This document shows, piece by piece, positions 34,152 through 46,350 of a DNA stretch of 64,000 nt; positions within the stretch are counted from its first letter, which is position 1, and every line of letters starts with the position of its first letter. The position numbers and the translations under genes were made by a program. The stretch spans positions 16,563-80,562 of the forward strand of contig LGRX02003699.1 in the NCBI GenBank assembly GCA_001247695.2. The letters are read 5' to 3'. Source of the stretch: Cymbomonas tetramitiformis (taxonomy: Eukaryota > Chlorophyta > Pyramimonadophyceae > Pyramimonadales > Pyramimonadaceae). The notes below the pieces were generated by a model that saw nothing but the letters and a program-made list of their open reading frames with translations, did no database searches and was not told where the DNA came from.

Positions 34152-34610
34152 CACAGCTTGTGACAGCACACCACCCTAGCTACTAGAGTTTACTACAAGA
34201 AATGTAAGATGTCAACTCTAGGGGCTAGCTAAGTCTCAAGATGTGGTTGAGTGCTAAAGCATAAAGTACATGCTAGGATGAGCTGTGAGCAACGAGATAA
34301 AAATAATAATACTCTCCGATCACAGATTCTTTTTCCTGCAAGTGGCTGGGTAACGTATGCAAGAAACCGCCGGTCTGCATGTTGGATTAGGCAGCTAAAA
34401 TTAAGAAAACCCTGCCGGTCGATGTAGCGTTGTCGTCTCTTGCACTCTGAAAAGGGATCTCCGCCCATGGATTACGTGCCATAAAAAAAAAAACAAACGC
34501 TGCTCGCAAGTGGCTAGGATAGTAAAATAAGATGCCAAAATGAATAGGCGATCTCAACTACAGCAAGTGGCTGGCTCCCAAGTAACGCCCCGCCGGTCAA
34601 CGAAAAGAAA

Positions 34611-35561
34611 TCAGTAATCATCGGAATAGTACTCGTCGTCGACATACTCGTCAAAATGCTCAGCGAACTCCTCTGACGCACCGCCATACTCGTGAAAGTC
34701 GTAAGCCCCTGCGTCCCAGGCAGCCCACTCCTCTGCGGTGTACTCATCATCTTGCTCTTCTCCTTCAGCGAAAGCCGCCTCCGGAAAATTTTCGTTCTCA
34801 AATTCTTCTCTGTCTGGCCCATGAAATGAAACTGTGCCCACAGAAAACTCGCGTTGCGGTAAAAAGTCCTCCCCAAGTGGGGGCTCCAAAACTCCGCCAT
34901 AAGAATGTGGTTGGGAACCTGTGCCCAACTCGAATTCCTGTTCCAGTCGTTCGCTCGAAAAATGCGGAGCGGCCAAGTGGCCATAGTGCTCCTCCTCTAC
35001 CTCACAACTGTCGTCAGAATCGTCGAAATACCCAACAGGGTACTCCGATTCATCTTCGGGCTCACTACTTTCATACTCCTCAAGCTGGCGCTGTCCAGAA
35101 TGCAAATAAGAATGCGTTGAGGGAGGGGCATGAATGTAATGTACTTCTGTGCGCACAGGAGGGGCCTGTGGCACAACGTCTCTCGCCCTAGGGATACTAG
35201 GCGAGGGTCTGGTGGTAGTGACTTGACAAGAAACAGATTTCGAACTCAAAAGAACCACGCTGTCTCCAACACCCTTCTCACAGAAAGAAACATCGGGAAT
35301 TCTGGAATCTACGGCGGTCTCAGCACCACCTACCAAAGTGCCACTGTCAGAAACAACAATCTGCAAAACAATCGGTGGAGAAACTGCCGGTGAATCTGCC
35401 AAAAATCCTGAGCTCCGAAAATGCGAAAGAGCGCGAGACATAGAAGAAACGAGCGCCACAGTGCGCGAGCGGTTCAGAGAGTCCAGGTTATGAAGTTTGC
35501 TATCAATAGTCGCCAAAAGAGCGCGAAGCTCTTCGCTCGAAGAAATCTGAGGTGAATCCAT
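34611..35561 (-). CDS. Acidic protein of LTR element 3, 316 residues, unknown family
   Basis: The start is taken at ATG 35561-35559 (MDSPQISSSEEL) and the stop at 34611. The N-terminal 50 residues look helical and could form a coiled coil (ELRALLATIDSKLHNLDSL). The middle is Pro/Ser-rich. From about residue 160 on the protein is strongly acidic and tyrosine-rich, ending in EYVDDEYYSDDY. No zinc knuckle, protease, reverse transcriptase or integrase motif is seen. It occupies the gag position of a non-autonomous LTR element, but a typical gag is basic and binds RNA, so a different role is possible. Identical LTRs and an intact frame suggest recent mobility. Confidence 0.8.
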   Translation of the reverse strand: MDSPQISSSEELRALLATIDSKLHNLDSLNRSRTVALVSSMSRALSHFRSSGFLADSPAVSPPIVLQIVVSDSGTLVGGAETAVDSRIPDVSFCEKGVGDSVVLLSSKSVSCQVTTTRPSPSIPRARDVVPQAPPVRTEVHYIHAPPSTHSYLHSGQRQLEEYESSEPEDESEYPVGYFDDSDDSCEVEEEHYGHLAAPHFSSERLEQEFELGTGSQPHSYGGVLEPPLGEDFLPQREFSVGTVSFHGPDREEFENENFPEAAFAEGEEQDDEYTAEEWAAWDAGAYDFHEYGGASEEFAEHFDEYVDDEYYSDDY

Positions 35562-35781
35562 AAAAGAAACCGAACACAAAAGATGAATTCACCCAAGAAA
35601 AATCGTAGAGCACCACTCCGTCGTAACAACCCACTGCCAAAGAGCGTTCCAAGCTCTAGCGTAATCCTGATCTAGAGTGTCTCACAAGGCGTGAGAACAC
35701 TCAAACGAAAGATATAGACCAAAATAAATAAAATACTACGCTAGAAACAAATCACGCAAGCGTGAAGTGAGTCCCATAACC

Positions 35782-35955
35782 TGCTGGAAACAGCTCAACA
35801 GACAGTGGGGACCCGAGAGCCGACGGAACAAACGGATCACTAGACTCGTATAGAAGGACATAAATACTGAGTCTAGGTCACTAGCTGTACACCGAGAATG
35901 ACACACTGGATATGACACCTGACTGTACGAACTAGTCAGGCTGTCATTTCCAGCA
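35782..35955 (-). repeat. 5' LTR of element 3
   Basis: 174 bp, identical by eye to the copy at 33959-34132. The target duplication ACAAT follows at 35956-35960. Confidence 0.95.
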
Positions 35956-36793
35956 ACAATTGCGTGCAAGTATTTGGTGGGTGTATGAGTGCAGCAGTCT
36001 GGGGACCAGAAGTGCGTGCTTGAGCTCAATGCTCCTCATATACTCTAGTGCTCTCACGCGTCGCACGCGTTACCACCATCGAGTTGTGAACTCGAGAGCA
36101 CTAGGCGAACTTGACGCATCGGCCAGACGATATAGCCATTGATGCTCGCATGCTGTTCAGTGCATGCTAGAAGCGAAGATGCGTCTTGACATAACAATTC
36201 AGTTCGTTCTTAAAGACTTGGCTTGCTTCGCCATCTCGATGCCATATACTTGGCCTCTCGATGACAGATGTCACTCACCTTAGGTGGATGACAGACATAC
36301 TGATTGTACATGTCATACTCAACCGTACTGACAATACTTGACGACTGTATGTCATTATGACACATGACATGATATGACATGATATGACATGTATGATATG
36401 TATGACATGTATGACACATATGTCATCGGCCATATCCGTGACAGATCTCCCCTCTTGGAAGTGTTGTGACCTCAGAATATAGGGTGCATACCAAGGAGCG
36501 GTATCGAGTTTTAAAATCAGTATCGACCAAGGATAGGTATCGGTTGGGCCGATATTCTGATAAATCGATTTATCGGAAAATCGGTATTAATTGATAACGA
36601 AATTTGCACAATCGGAATTATTACAATCGGTTGATTACGGCCGCAGAAATCGGTACGCCTGTATACACTATATTTGTGTACACAATATCCGCAATATACA
36701 CAATACAGTATACACAACACGCTTTCGTTGCTTACACCCGAGTCTGTTCTCGTTCTCGCCTGAGCGAATCGTATACCAATGCCACGGCATATT

Positions 36794-37285
36794 TGTTATG
36801 GAACTGTAACAGTTGCGTGCAAGTATTTGGTGGGTGTATGAGTGCAGCAGTCTGGAGAACCAGAAGTGCGTGCTTGAGCTCAATGCTCCTCATATACTCT
36901 AGTGCTCTCACGCGTCACACGCGTTACCACCATCGAGTTGTGAACTCGAGAGCACTAGACTGTGAACTTGACGCATCGGCCAGACGATATAGATAGCCAT
37001 TGATGCTCGCATGCTGTTCAGTGCATGCTAGAAGCGAAGATGCGTCTTATCAGAACAACTCACTTCGTTCTTAAAGACTTATCTTGCTTCGCCATCTCGA
37101 TGCCATATACTTGGCCTCTCGATGACAGATGTCACTCACCTTAGGTGGATGACATACATACTGATTGTACATGTCATAGTCGACCGTGCCGACAATACTT
37201 GACGACTGTATGTCATTATGGCACATGACATGATATGACATGTATGACATGTATGACACATATGTCATCGGTCATATCCCTGACA
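36794..37285 (-). repeat. Uninterrupted 492 bp LTR of the deleted element
   Basis: It matches 33939-33958 joined to 35961-36443. It contains a GAGTT-GTG-AACTC hairpin and a TGACATGTA-type microsatellite before its end. Confidence 0.85.
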
Positions 37286-40200
37286 GTCGCGTGGCAGACG
37301 AAATCGTAAATGCATTTATGATTTCGTAAATGCATTTATGATTTCGTAAACACGTTTCGGGTGGGGATGTCATCCGACGCTGTCAGCAAATGCCGAATCC
37401 GAACGACTGTAAACTGCACGACACTGCATGAAACTGCAAGACACTATTCGCGTGTCGCGTGGATTTGAACTTCAAAAAATTCGACATCTCAGGTCGCTCG
37501 GGAAAATCCCTAATCGATTCGTTCACATTTCACATATGGCTGACGCTGGCTTACGGATTCATAAACACGTTTTGGCCAAAATCATAAAGACGCCCCACCC
37601 CCGTCATTCTGATTTTGGACAAAACTGCGTTATGATTGCCAAAACGCTTTTATGATGTCTCACGTGATGGGACACGTCGACGGACAGTCTGTGTTCTGTA
37701 CGTAAGTAAGTAATAAGTAAGCCATTAACGGGGGTGCGCCGCGCGCGCCCTCTCGCGCTCCCCCGCGCGACCCCCGAACCGGCCGAAGCGGTTGCCTTGA
37801 ATCGCTTTGAATTTCATCGGGGAGGGGGTCCGGGAGGGTCGATTTCGACGGGTCCTCGATTCGAGGAGGTGGAAGGGCATGTTATGGCATGTTTTGTCGT
37901 CGAGCACCATCCATGGATCATCGAGCATGATCGAGCGGTCATCGAATATCACTCATGGGGCATAGCCTCGAGCACGCCGCACTCATGGTCTTCGGTCGTT
38001 CGTTATAATGTGTTAAATGTGGGAGGGGGGCGAAGGGAAATGGGGGGTTTATCCCCCCAACCCTGAAGTTCCAGTTAAATTTAAATTAGTCGCTGAAAAA
38101 TAATTTAAAAATTTAGCCAGGTTCCATTTTTCGCCCCGCGGCGCGTAAGGTTTGGGGCTTTGCAGCCGTTTCCGCCCCACCAAGCGATTGGTTTTTAATG
38201 GGCGATATTCACCGAAATTGGATCACATTTTTAGTCGGCGCTACGAAAGTTTTAACTGAATTTTAGTCACCCCGACCTCGGATTAATCAATTTTGTCAAA
38301 TAATTTCGCCTTAGGCTTGTAGGACGAAGGACTCGGTGCGGTATCGCGGCTGTTGCGATGTCGCGATTGGGTGAGGCGTGCGGTCCCCTTCCCAGTTCGC
38401 CCCCACGTGACCCCCCGTGTCCTACTTCCCCGCCCTCGTTTCCTCATAGATATCCCGTCCTCTCATCCTCCCACCCCTCTTAGTCCCCCATTCCTCCCTT
38501 ATGTTTAGATACGGATGATCGTTTCGCCGCGGCTCTTGGGTGGTCCACGACTCCGCCCCCATGGAGTCCGCTTTCGGCTCTTGGGCGGTCCGCCACGCCC
38601 CCACGCCGAGTATGCCGAGTTTGCAGTTTGAGTATCGTGTGTCGGGCTCCGCTATCATGTTGTGCCCAAGCATTTTTCATTGAGTTTAATGTGCGATGCG
38701 CGTAGGCAAATCATGCCTTATATGGTGGGATGCGCGTAGGCAAATGATTTTAATGTGGAATGCGCGTAGGCAAATGGCTTTAATGGTGGTCTGCGCGTAG
38801 GCAACAAATGATTTTAATGGTGGTCTGCGCGTATTTTAGATTAAGTTTCGTGATGTCATGTGATTTTTGGATGTCGCTTTATACGCAATATGCGTGAAAT
38901 GCCAGGAGTGAAGAATCCTCGTAAAATATTTACGCGTAAACCTAAAACCCCGTAAGGGGTCAAAGATCGCCGATAGATCTCATTTTCGATTTTACCTCAG
39001 AGCCCAGAGCCCCGGACGCCCAGAGTCGAGAGTGAGAGTCGCTCGACTCCGCACATACTTGAGCTTCGCGATGGGACATGAAATCGCGATAACGGCTCAG
39101 AATCGCCGAAAATGATGATTAATGTATCACGCAATGCGTCCAAGAAATGAATGATATTGCACCACATCAACTATAAAGTTGGATGTTGGACCTTTTCAGC
39201 TTATGATCAGTAATAATCGCGAAAAGAGAATATGTAAGGGTCCCAAGCTTAACACTTAAAAGGCGATATGGGAAATACAATATGAATATCAGCTAGTGTA
39301 CATGTAGTTACGGTTCGGCACATTGTGGATGCATTAGGCACTACGGTGAGGCGTATATGGTATCCCCATTGAGTATATACATATGCGAAACTATTTCTTT
39401 GACGAAAATGTCACCAAACACTCAAATATCACCGGTTGTCCAAACCGAAAAGAAGGGATTTTCTCTGCTCCACCGCAAACGTCCTCTTCCATGACGTGTG
39501 TAACCTGCGACGTTGCGCATAGTAGGGAATGATTTTAAACCCCGGAGACGCATCCACACGTAGGTATGACACCCATCTCTTACATACTTCAAGATGGGCG
39601 TAAATGGATGAGTAACGCGAAAGATGTGTCCCTTTTAGCGAGCTCTACCCACAAGCCTGCAAATATCAGCTATACAATATGAAATATCGGTTAATGCGAC
39701 GGACGCTCGCGTACTTAACACATGAGATGGAGTTTCCAACGATTTTAGCCGTAGCAAATGTTTTAATCGGACTGCCATATTCGCATGTGCGCTGTATTTT
39801 TCTTGTCATATCAGTTGTGTTGGAAAGGCAACTACTGTACTCGCTTCTTATTTTACAAGAAAGCGTGACACACTTTAGGACATGGTGCGTGATGCCCACC
39901 GTGCACGCGTCAGTACGTATGCGTACTTGCGCATGAGTCAGTTGTCGTAACTCTTCCCAAAAAGGGCCTATATCACTTTCTTCCCCAAAGGTTCTAAAAT
40001 TCTTCCCAAAAAACCCCCGACCCACGTGCACCTACGGCATTCCTTATTCCTTATATACAACCGGTATATCTCGGTGTGAATAAACACTTAACAGTCAGAA
40101 CACGCGGTAATTCCGAGATAGATAACTTGTGATAAAGATAATAACGAAGACAGTTTGTAAACCTAAACCTAGAAACTCGAACGGTCACGGTCACTGTACT

Positions 40201-41317
40201 ACTACTAGTACTCGGGCCTAGACAGACTCAGATTGGACTTGGGTCGGGAAGGGGGCCTGAACCGAGACTCTCGGACAGGGCTGCCCAGCCAGATCCCGGC
40301 ACTTATTTAGATTTGATTTGCAAACGTGAATACGAAATGACGTATATGACGGAGGCACACCCGAGAAGCGGACTATTATAGCCGGTTTCCACTAATGAAT
40401 TATACGTATGCCGAGTGTCGGTATCCAACGAAGCCAATACTATAATACTAGTAATAATAATCAAACATTTATGTCGTTGGGTAAGGCAAAACCCGCCTCG
40501 GAGCGTACAAGAAGAGACTATTCCCCCAGGACGACTCATAACAATCTGCATAAGGTAGGAAAGCATTCCTCAAATCGAAAACGCATGGTGTAGTCGTGTT
40601 ACATGATGACGATACGTGACATGATATGATATCGCGATGCGCGGTCGCTGTCGTGGATTCGCGCTCGCGCCGGGGAGGCGGGCGTGCGACAAGGGAAGTC
40701 GCGACTCGGGCTCGCGATGACGAAGCACGATGGATGGGGCCGATCAGACGGGTTTGAAAATTGACGGATGAGCGGAGCTTCAATTGTATTTTTTGGATCT
40801 GCTAAGAAGCCCTGGCGGCGAGCTCTTGCCTGCGTGAATTGCGCAGCAAATTATATTGACAGGTGTTGCGCTGATTTATTTTTGTGTTTTAAATACTGAT
40901 TGTGGGCGTGTATGTGCGTTTCGCGCTCAGCTTTGGTTTGTATGATGTGCGCTTTCGGGATTTGTGCCGCGCGCTTAGTTGCTTTCTCACAATGCATACT
41001 TTGGCGCGGTTCAAAATTGTTCGAGGCGACAACTTTCTGCCAGACATATGCTCTTGGTGGTCAGTGTTGTGGGAGCCATGGGTTGGCCCTGGCCAGGACT
41101 TTTCAAAATTTGATTCAAAATTTGGATGCGTTTTAGGCCTGATTTTTTTTTTAATTTGATCAAAATTTGGGTGCGTTCTTCAAACTAAGTCAAAATTTGA
41201 TCAGAAGATGTAAAAAATAGAATAGAAATATGGGCGGGATTGGTGAAAAATCTGGGGGAATATCGAATATGTCTCGATCGCGATGACTGCTGGCATTCCC
41301 ATACTTTACACGTCGAC
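37286..41317. other. Intergenic with dispersed repeats; no gene recognised
   Basis: At 37296-37345 ATTTCGTAAATGCATTTATG is repeated. At 38687-38835 a unit of about 35 bp built on TGCGCGTAGGCAAATGA occurs about five times. At 37700-38070 lies a repeat whose inverted relative is at 62120-62440. At 40170-40305 a phrase close to GGGCCTGNACCGNGACTC and CAGGGCTGCC resembles 61628-61670, suggesting a shared old retroelement fragment. Frames at 39666-40031 (both strands) are unrecognised. Confidence 0.45.
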
Positions 41318-41884
41318 TGTTACGGGCTGATAAGCGAGCCCACAATATATTATACAATATACAAGTAAACACTGCGTTGTTGAACGGCAACACAAGTGTA
41401 AGATAATAGCGGGTGATGAGTGCAGTCTCTGTGTGAAGATCTGCTGAAGCACAACGCTTCCTCATCTTATACCATACGTCTCCCATCATCATAGATGGTA
41501 CCGCCATTGGGTTGTGAACCCGAGACGTTGGTTGAACGACCAGTATCGTCAGAACGAATATATATGTTCATTCCATAATACTGCGTATGCGTGTTCCGCA
41601 CATACTTAAAGCAAAGATGGTTCTTGTTTGTTACTTCAAGATGTATCTTGCTTTGCCATCTTCGAGTTCGACGTACGAACTCTCGATGACAGGGTCATTC
41701 AAGTCTTTCCTTGAATAATGATAGATGATGTGACTTTATCATCTGGCGACATGTACAGTCATAGTCGACCGTACTGACGACTGTCATTATAATATATGAC
41801 ATGACATGACATGGTATGACATGTCTGACAGGTATGACACGTATGACATGTATGACACATATGTCATCGGTCATGACCCTAACA
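41318..41884 (-). repeat. 3' LTR of the 10 kb element
   Basis: On the plus strand it starts TGTTACGGGCTGATAAG and ends GACCCTAACA. It contains the hairpins GGGTT-GTG-AACCC and GAGTTCG-ACGTA-CGAACTC and a TGACATG-type microsatellite. Confidence 0.92.
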
Positions 41885-42845
41885 GATCTCCCCTCTTAAA
41901 AGAGTTGTGACCTCACAATGGGCATACCTTTGTATATGTCTATGATGTCTTTGTTGTTGTTGCTTCTTGCTGGTACCAGTCTTCTTACACCGATTTGAGG
42001 CGTCCCTCATGGTGTTTTTAGGTTATTGGGGGGAACTGAGTCCACTTTAGTCCCTCACCTTACAGTTCTTAGGATGTAGCCCCCTTTGAAGTTCGTATCG
42101 TATTTCAGAGTGACGTTTCAAGGTTCAATGAATTGCGTTTCGTGATGCAGATTGACGCTGCATTACTGATTGATCCACACGTATCGTGCGTCAGAGTGAC
42201 GATTCAAAGCATCCGAAGTGTACGTTACGGATTATTTGCGCTAGCCGTCGTCGCTTTGCGAACGATGATCTCACGATTTAACGATTTATACGTCGAACGA
42301 TTCTCGGTCTGATATAGTGCACCCAACCCTTCCTCCCCTCCTTAAGCTACTTTGGAGGATCATAGGCGGCAACGGGGAGCCCGTGTTTGTTTCCGGAGTT
42401 ATTTCACCGGGGGCTTGTTTTATTGCAAACAGAGTGGCCCTGCTTAACGGGATTGGACTTATAATCCTTACCCGGTCTGCTCACTCTTGATATGGTCCAG
42501 TACGCACGCTTTGACGAACATCTATCGCGATGAATGAGAATGGATTCGCCACGTACTAATGTGAAATTTATTTAGTTATGTTTGTCAAGCACAACTTAGG
42601 ATCACAACTCCGTCTACCTCAGTCGATATCTCCGGTAGCTTCGGATGACTGGCCAAGAATCCGATGACAAACCACGGTTTTGGCAAAGGTAGCATTAGCA
42701 GTTTTTCACAGATATTGGTACCCGCATATGCGTATCTGTGTAAGGGTATGATTTATACAAGGCTCACTACACCCTAGCAAGGAAGGATCAATTCCTGCTC
42801 CTGTCATATCAATTTGATGCAGGGTAAAAAATGTTAGGGATATAA

Positions 42846-42956
42846 CCCTGCAGTTCTCGGGTTGCAGCCCATTGCACCGAAGGTGCATCGCAGTCTTTGG
42901 GATGCAGCCCTGCAGTTCTTGGGATGCAGCCCTGCAGTTCTTGGGATGCAGCCCTG
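42846..42956. repeat. Recurrent module with a perfect hairpin and 20-22 bp tandem copies
   Basis: GCAGTTCTCGGGTTGCAGCC, then the perfect hairpin TGCACC-GAA-GGTGCA, then three copies of the TTGGGATGCAGCCCTGCAG type. A near copy, including the hairpin, is at 46290-46350. Partial copies are at 42063-42082, 44335-44352 and 47717-47760. Confidence 0.8.
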
Positions 42957-45900
42957 ATATATATGTGACCGATGGACGAAAACCTCTTGGGTACATGTTT
43001 CCACGGCCTGATTTTTATTTGGTCGGCAATTATTGGCAAAAGTCATCGGCTATCAGCTTTTGACTCAGAAGCCACAATGTTATAGAAGCTGCGACCTATT
43101 GTAACCATATGCGGCAGTTATGCCTTCAGCATACGTAGACAATATGATTATGTGGAACTTATAATCCCACTTAAGTTGCATCATGATAAATTTATCCAGG
43201 TGTTAACAAGTGTTCAGGATTTGATAAGGGGTTGACGCCCCACAAGCCAAAGGTCACTGTCTCATAAGGCTCGCCTCAAGTGTGCGGCTTTGAGGATTAG
43301 CGTCCTGGCGAGGCACAGTCATGATGCTTCCTAGTCCATAATGGAGCTGGAAATGAGAATGCTCAAGATATCCGAAGACAGGAAGGCTTTTGGTTGGCCA
43401 GAGTTATTGTCAAGATGCTTAACCTTGATGGAATGGCATTCGGATACAAACTGTGCAACCATGCATGTGACTTATGCATTGGTGTATGACTTTGATGAAT
43501 TGTCTCTTGTCATGAACCTGGAAGGAATGACGGGCAAATAGCTAGAGTGGCGGATTTACTCACTCGGCTTTGCTGTTATGGAATTCGATGCCTGATGGCA
43601 CAACTGGCAATCCTTTGCTCAGATGCTTTCCTTAAGACATTGGCAACAACTTGTGTGCCAGCTTCTCTAGATTTGGGAAGAAACCATGGATCAACAATTC
43701 ATCAATCAAAACACATGTATCAAGGTTGATTCATCGAATCCTTCAACTCTTGAATTTTGACAATCAGCATCTCAGGCTGTTGACGTCAAAGTGATGGTCG
43801 TAAGCTTACAATATAGCTTATTCACATTTGAAAAACCATCGTTCTCCTATGTCAGTGCCCTTCATATAATATGATAAAGCCGGAGAAATATGCATCTATG
43901 ATTTCTTCATAATGAACTTTATGTGTCAATAAGTCAAATAAGACTTCATTTGATGTTTCAATCGGCATGATGTACCGTGCCATCAACTTTATGGCTGCTA
44001 TACACAGATGCTGGAACTTTTGATAAGATTTTTAATCTTCCAAGCAAAATCACAATGATGTAAATCAATTTGTGGCAGCTGTATGAAAATGAATGAATCT
44101 ACACTCTTCCTCCCCCTCGCAAAAAGAGATGTATAAAACCAATCAGATGGTGATGGAGGATGTTATTCAATCATTTTGTTATGTGAAAAATGGTTTGATA
44201 GAGAATCAGACTGAGATTACTCATCGAATGCTTTAGAGGAAACAATGTCAATCTGAACATTGATTCTCTCTACGTCATATTGGCAATATGCCTGACGTTT
44301 TTGAATGTGGCAAATGCCAGATGATGTCAAATGCAGTCGTTGGGTTGCAGCCCACATACTTTGTCAGTTCAGGGTCACTATAGTGTACCCAACTTAGACA
44401 ATGGTTCTGGATAATGATTGTCATGATGAACAAAGAAATTAGTACCGAAGTTAACTTTGGTATCGAAGCTAATGGAAAGTCAATCAAGAAGTGTCCGTAA
44501 TGACGACAACTTACTACGAGTTGTATTTTCGTAGTTGATGGATGGCTGACATGTCATTTCATTATGAATAGAACATGGCATTGCCTAGTGATATGTGTAT
44601 ATTTTTCGGCACATGATCACTTATCTCAATGGTGCCCATTTTATTTTTGGGCAAACACTATTCAGAGACTTGTTATGATAAAGACGTATGAATGATGAAT
44701 GTGTCATTTCAATCCGATAGAATTGTGACTTGTTTTATGACTATGAAGCATGCTTGTCTTATGTGCCAAAATGTTAGGAAATTACAAATATGGTGTCAAT
44801 CTATATGTGGATGATTTATACCATTGTATGCTATTCCACAAATAAATAGTGATGTCAGAATAAAACTTTGGACAATTGCAACTTAGTACAAACCCGAGTG
44901 CATTCAAGTCCATTTGTATGCTCAGAATCTGAATCTAATGTGCTTTCTATATGCACAGGATAGAACATTTTTTCTATGCGATTCTGGATTCAGGAACTAG
45001 AGTCAATGTAAAAGTCTTTTCCTATTTCAGACGATGAAACCCTTATTCCCTTAGGTGCAATACCTTATTGTAAGGAATAGTCATTTTCAATACAAGTTTC
45101 AATCGATTTTCTCAAATCTGTCACTTTTATGATGATCAGATTGGTCAACTTTACAGCATAACCACTTCCCCTCGCTGAAGGAGATGACTCCCATCATAGG
45201 GCGGTATATTAGCTGTTTTCATATGACACATGAAAACATGAATAACTCTTGGAGAATTTCGGGATAAACATCCTGGATTGGCTGTGCTTGATTGCTCTAT
45301 GCCCAAGAATGACCGAAGAGATTGCTTGCCATTTTTCAGCTATATAGCGTGGAGGCTGCTTAACAACGGTTGGGTCATAAGCTAAATAGCTATGTCAGCT
45401 ATGTCGGAGGCTGAATAGCCATGATTGCACAGACTCTGTCTTTCATGATGAATAGACCTCTGAGAAATGGTGTCTGAAAAATCAATTGACAACAACTCAA
45501 CCTTTGGTATGATGAAGAGCTGATGATCTTTGTTGCACTACAATTGTTTAATGTGCACTAATGAAATGCCTCGTGATATATAATCTCACAGAATAGGCAT
45601 TGCTCAATGGCGATATGATCAGATATGTAATGATCAATGAAGACAAGATGGTTGGTATGGCTCATTCAGTAGGCATAATTACCTCAAAGAGATGCCAATA
45701 CACGGATACATATCAAGACATAAGGGCAATAGGCTTATTGTATAGCCTTCAAGGCAGCTAGCATTTATGCTGCATTGGTCAGCTCAGTGGCTTTGACCTT
45801 TCTAGGTGTTGTACTCAGGCCGTAGCCTGCATATTGCATTGAGTAATCTTGACACCTTTAATGATCCAATCAGATGATATGTATGAAATATCAAGAATGG

Positions 45901-46289
45901 TTGTCCTTTTCAATGATCATCGGTGGCAGAGGCTATAGTGCTTGCACCGTGTCAATATACAATTCTAGTCTGGATACATGCTAGACCAGATGTATACAAT
46001 GTCTAGGTCTTCAAAATCAAGCTCATATGTATGTCATGGCTGATGTATGTGTCAACTTCATGGAGTTCTGCATGGTTTGACTGTATACAGTCAGGCTTAC
46101 CAAAACAAAAACAATGATGCAACTTACTTGTTTTATTATTTGTCTTTATTATTTATTTGGTTTTTAGTTGTATTTCTAGCTTATCATCTTCCCCCCTCAA
46201 GGAAGCTAGGCGGTTGTCAAGCGCCGTTCAAATACAACAGAGGTCCGACCTCTATGTGATGACGTGGACGCTTTCTATGAAGCTGGATA

Positions 46290-46350
46290 GCAGTTCTCGG
46301 GTTGCAGCCCATTGCACCGAAGGTGCATTGCAGTTATTGGGATGCAGCCC
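46290..46350. repeat. Second copy of the hairpin module inside the 10 kb element
   Basis: It repeats the module at 42846-42910 over about 60 bp with two or three differences, including the hairpin TGCACC-GAA-GGTGCA. Confidence 0.85.

Larger units (their letters stand above)
33959..35955 (-). mobile_element. Compact LTR retrotransposon (element 3), 1997 bp, young
   Basis: Its two 174 bp LTRs (33959-34132 and 35782-35955) appear identical. The target duplication ACAAT is at 33954-33958 and 35956-35960. On the minus strand the 5' LTR is followed directly by GGTTATGGGACTCACTTCAC, a primer-binding site matching the anticodon region of initiator tRNA-Met, and the 3' LTR is preceded by CACCTCA-AA-TGAGGTG plus GTG. 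The only gene is an acidic protein (34611-35561). It is inserted into an LTR whose uninterrupted counterpart lies at 36794-37285. Confidence 0.95.
33939..37285 (-). mobile_element. Deleted LTR retrotransposon, with a younger element inside its left LTR
   Basis: Two copies of a roughly 500 bp LTR are present: 33939-33958 continued at 35961-36443, and 36794-37285. Both start TGTTATGGAACTGTAACA and end near CCNTGACA. The interior is only about 350 bp. The complement of AGATCTCCCCTCTT just inside the left copy is a polypurine tract, so the element runs on the minus strand, like the related 10 kb element at 41318-51327, which shares this tract. No matching target duplication was found (ACGAC against GTCGC), so ends may have been exchanged by recombination. 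Confidence 0.75.
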
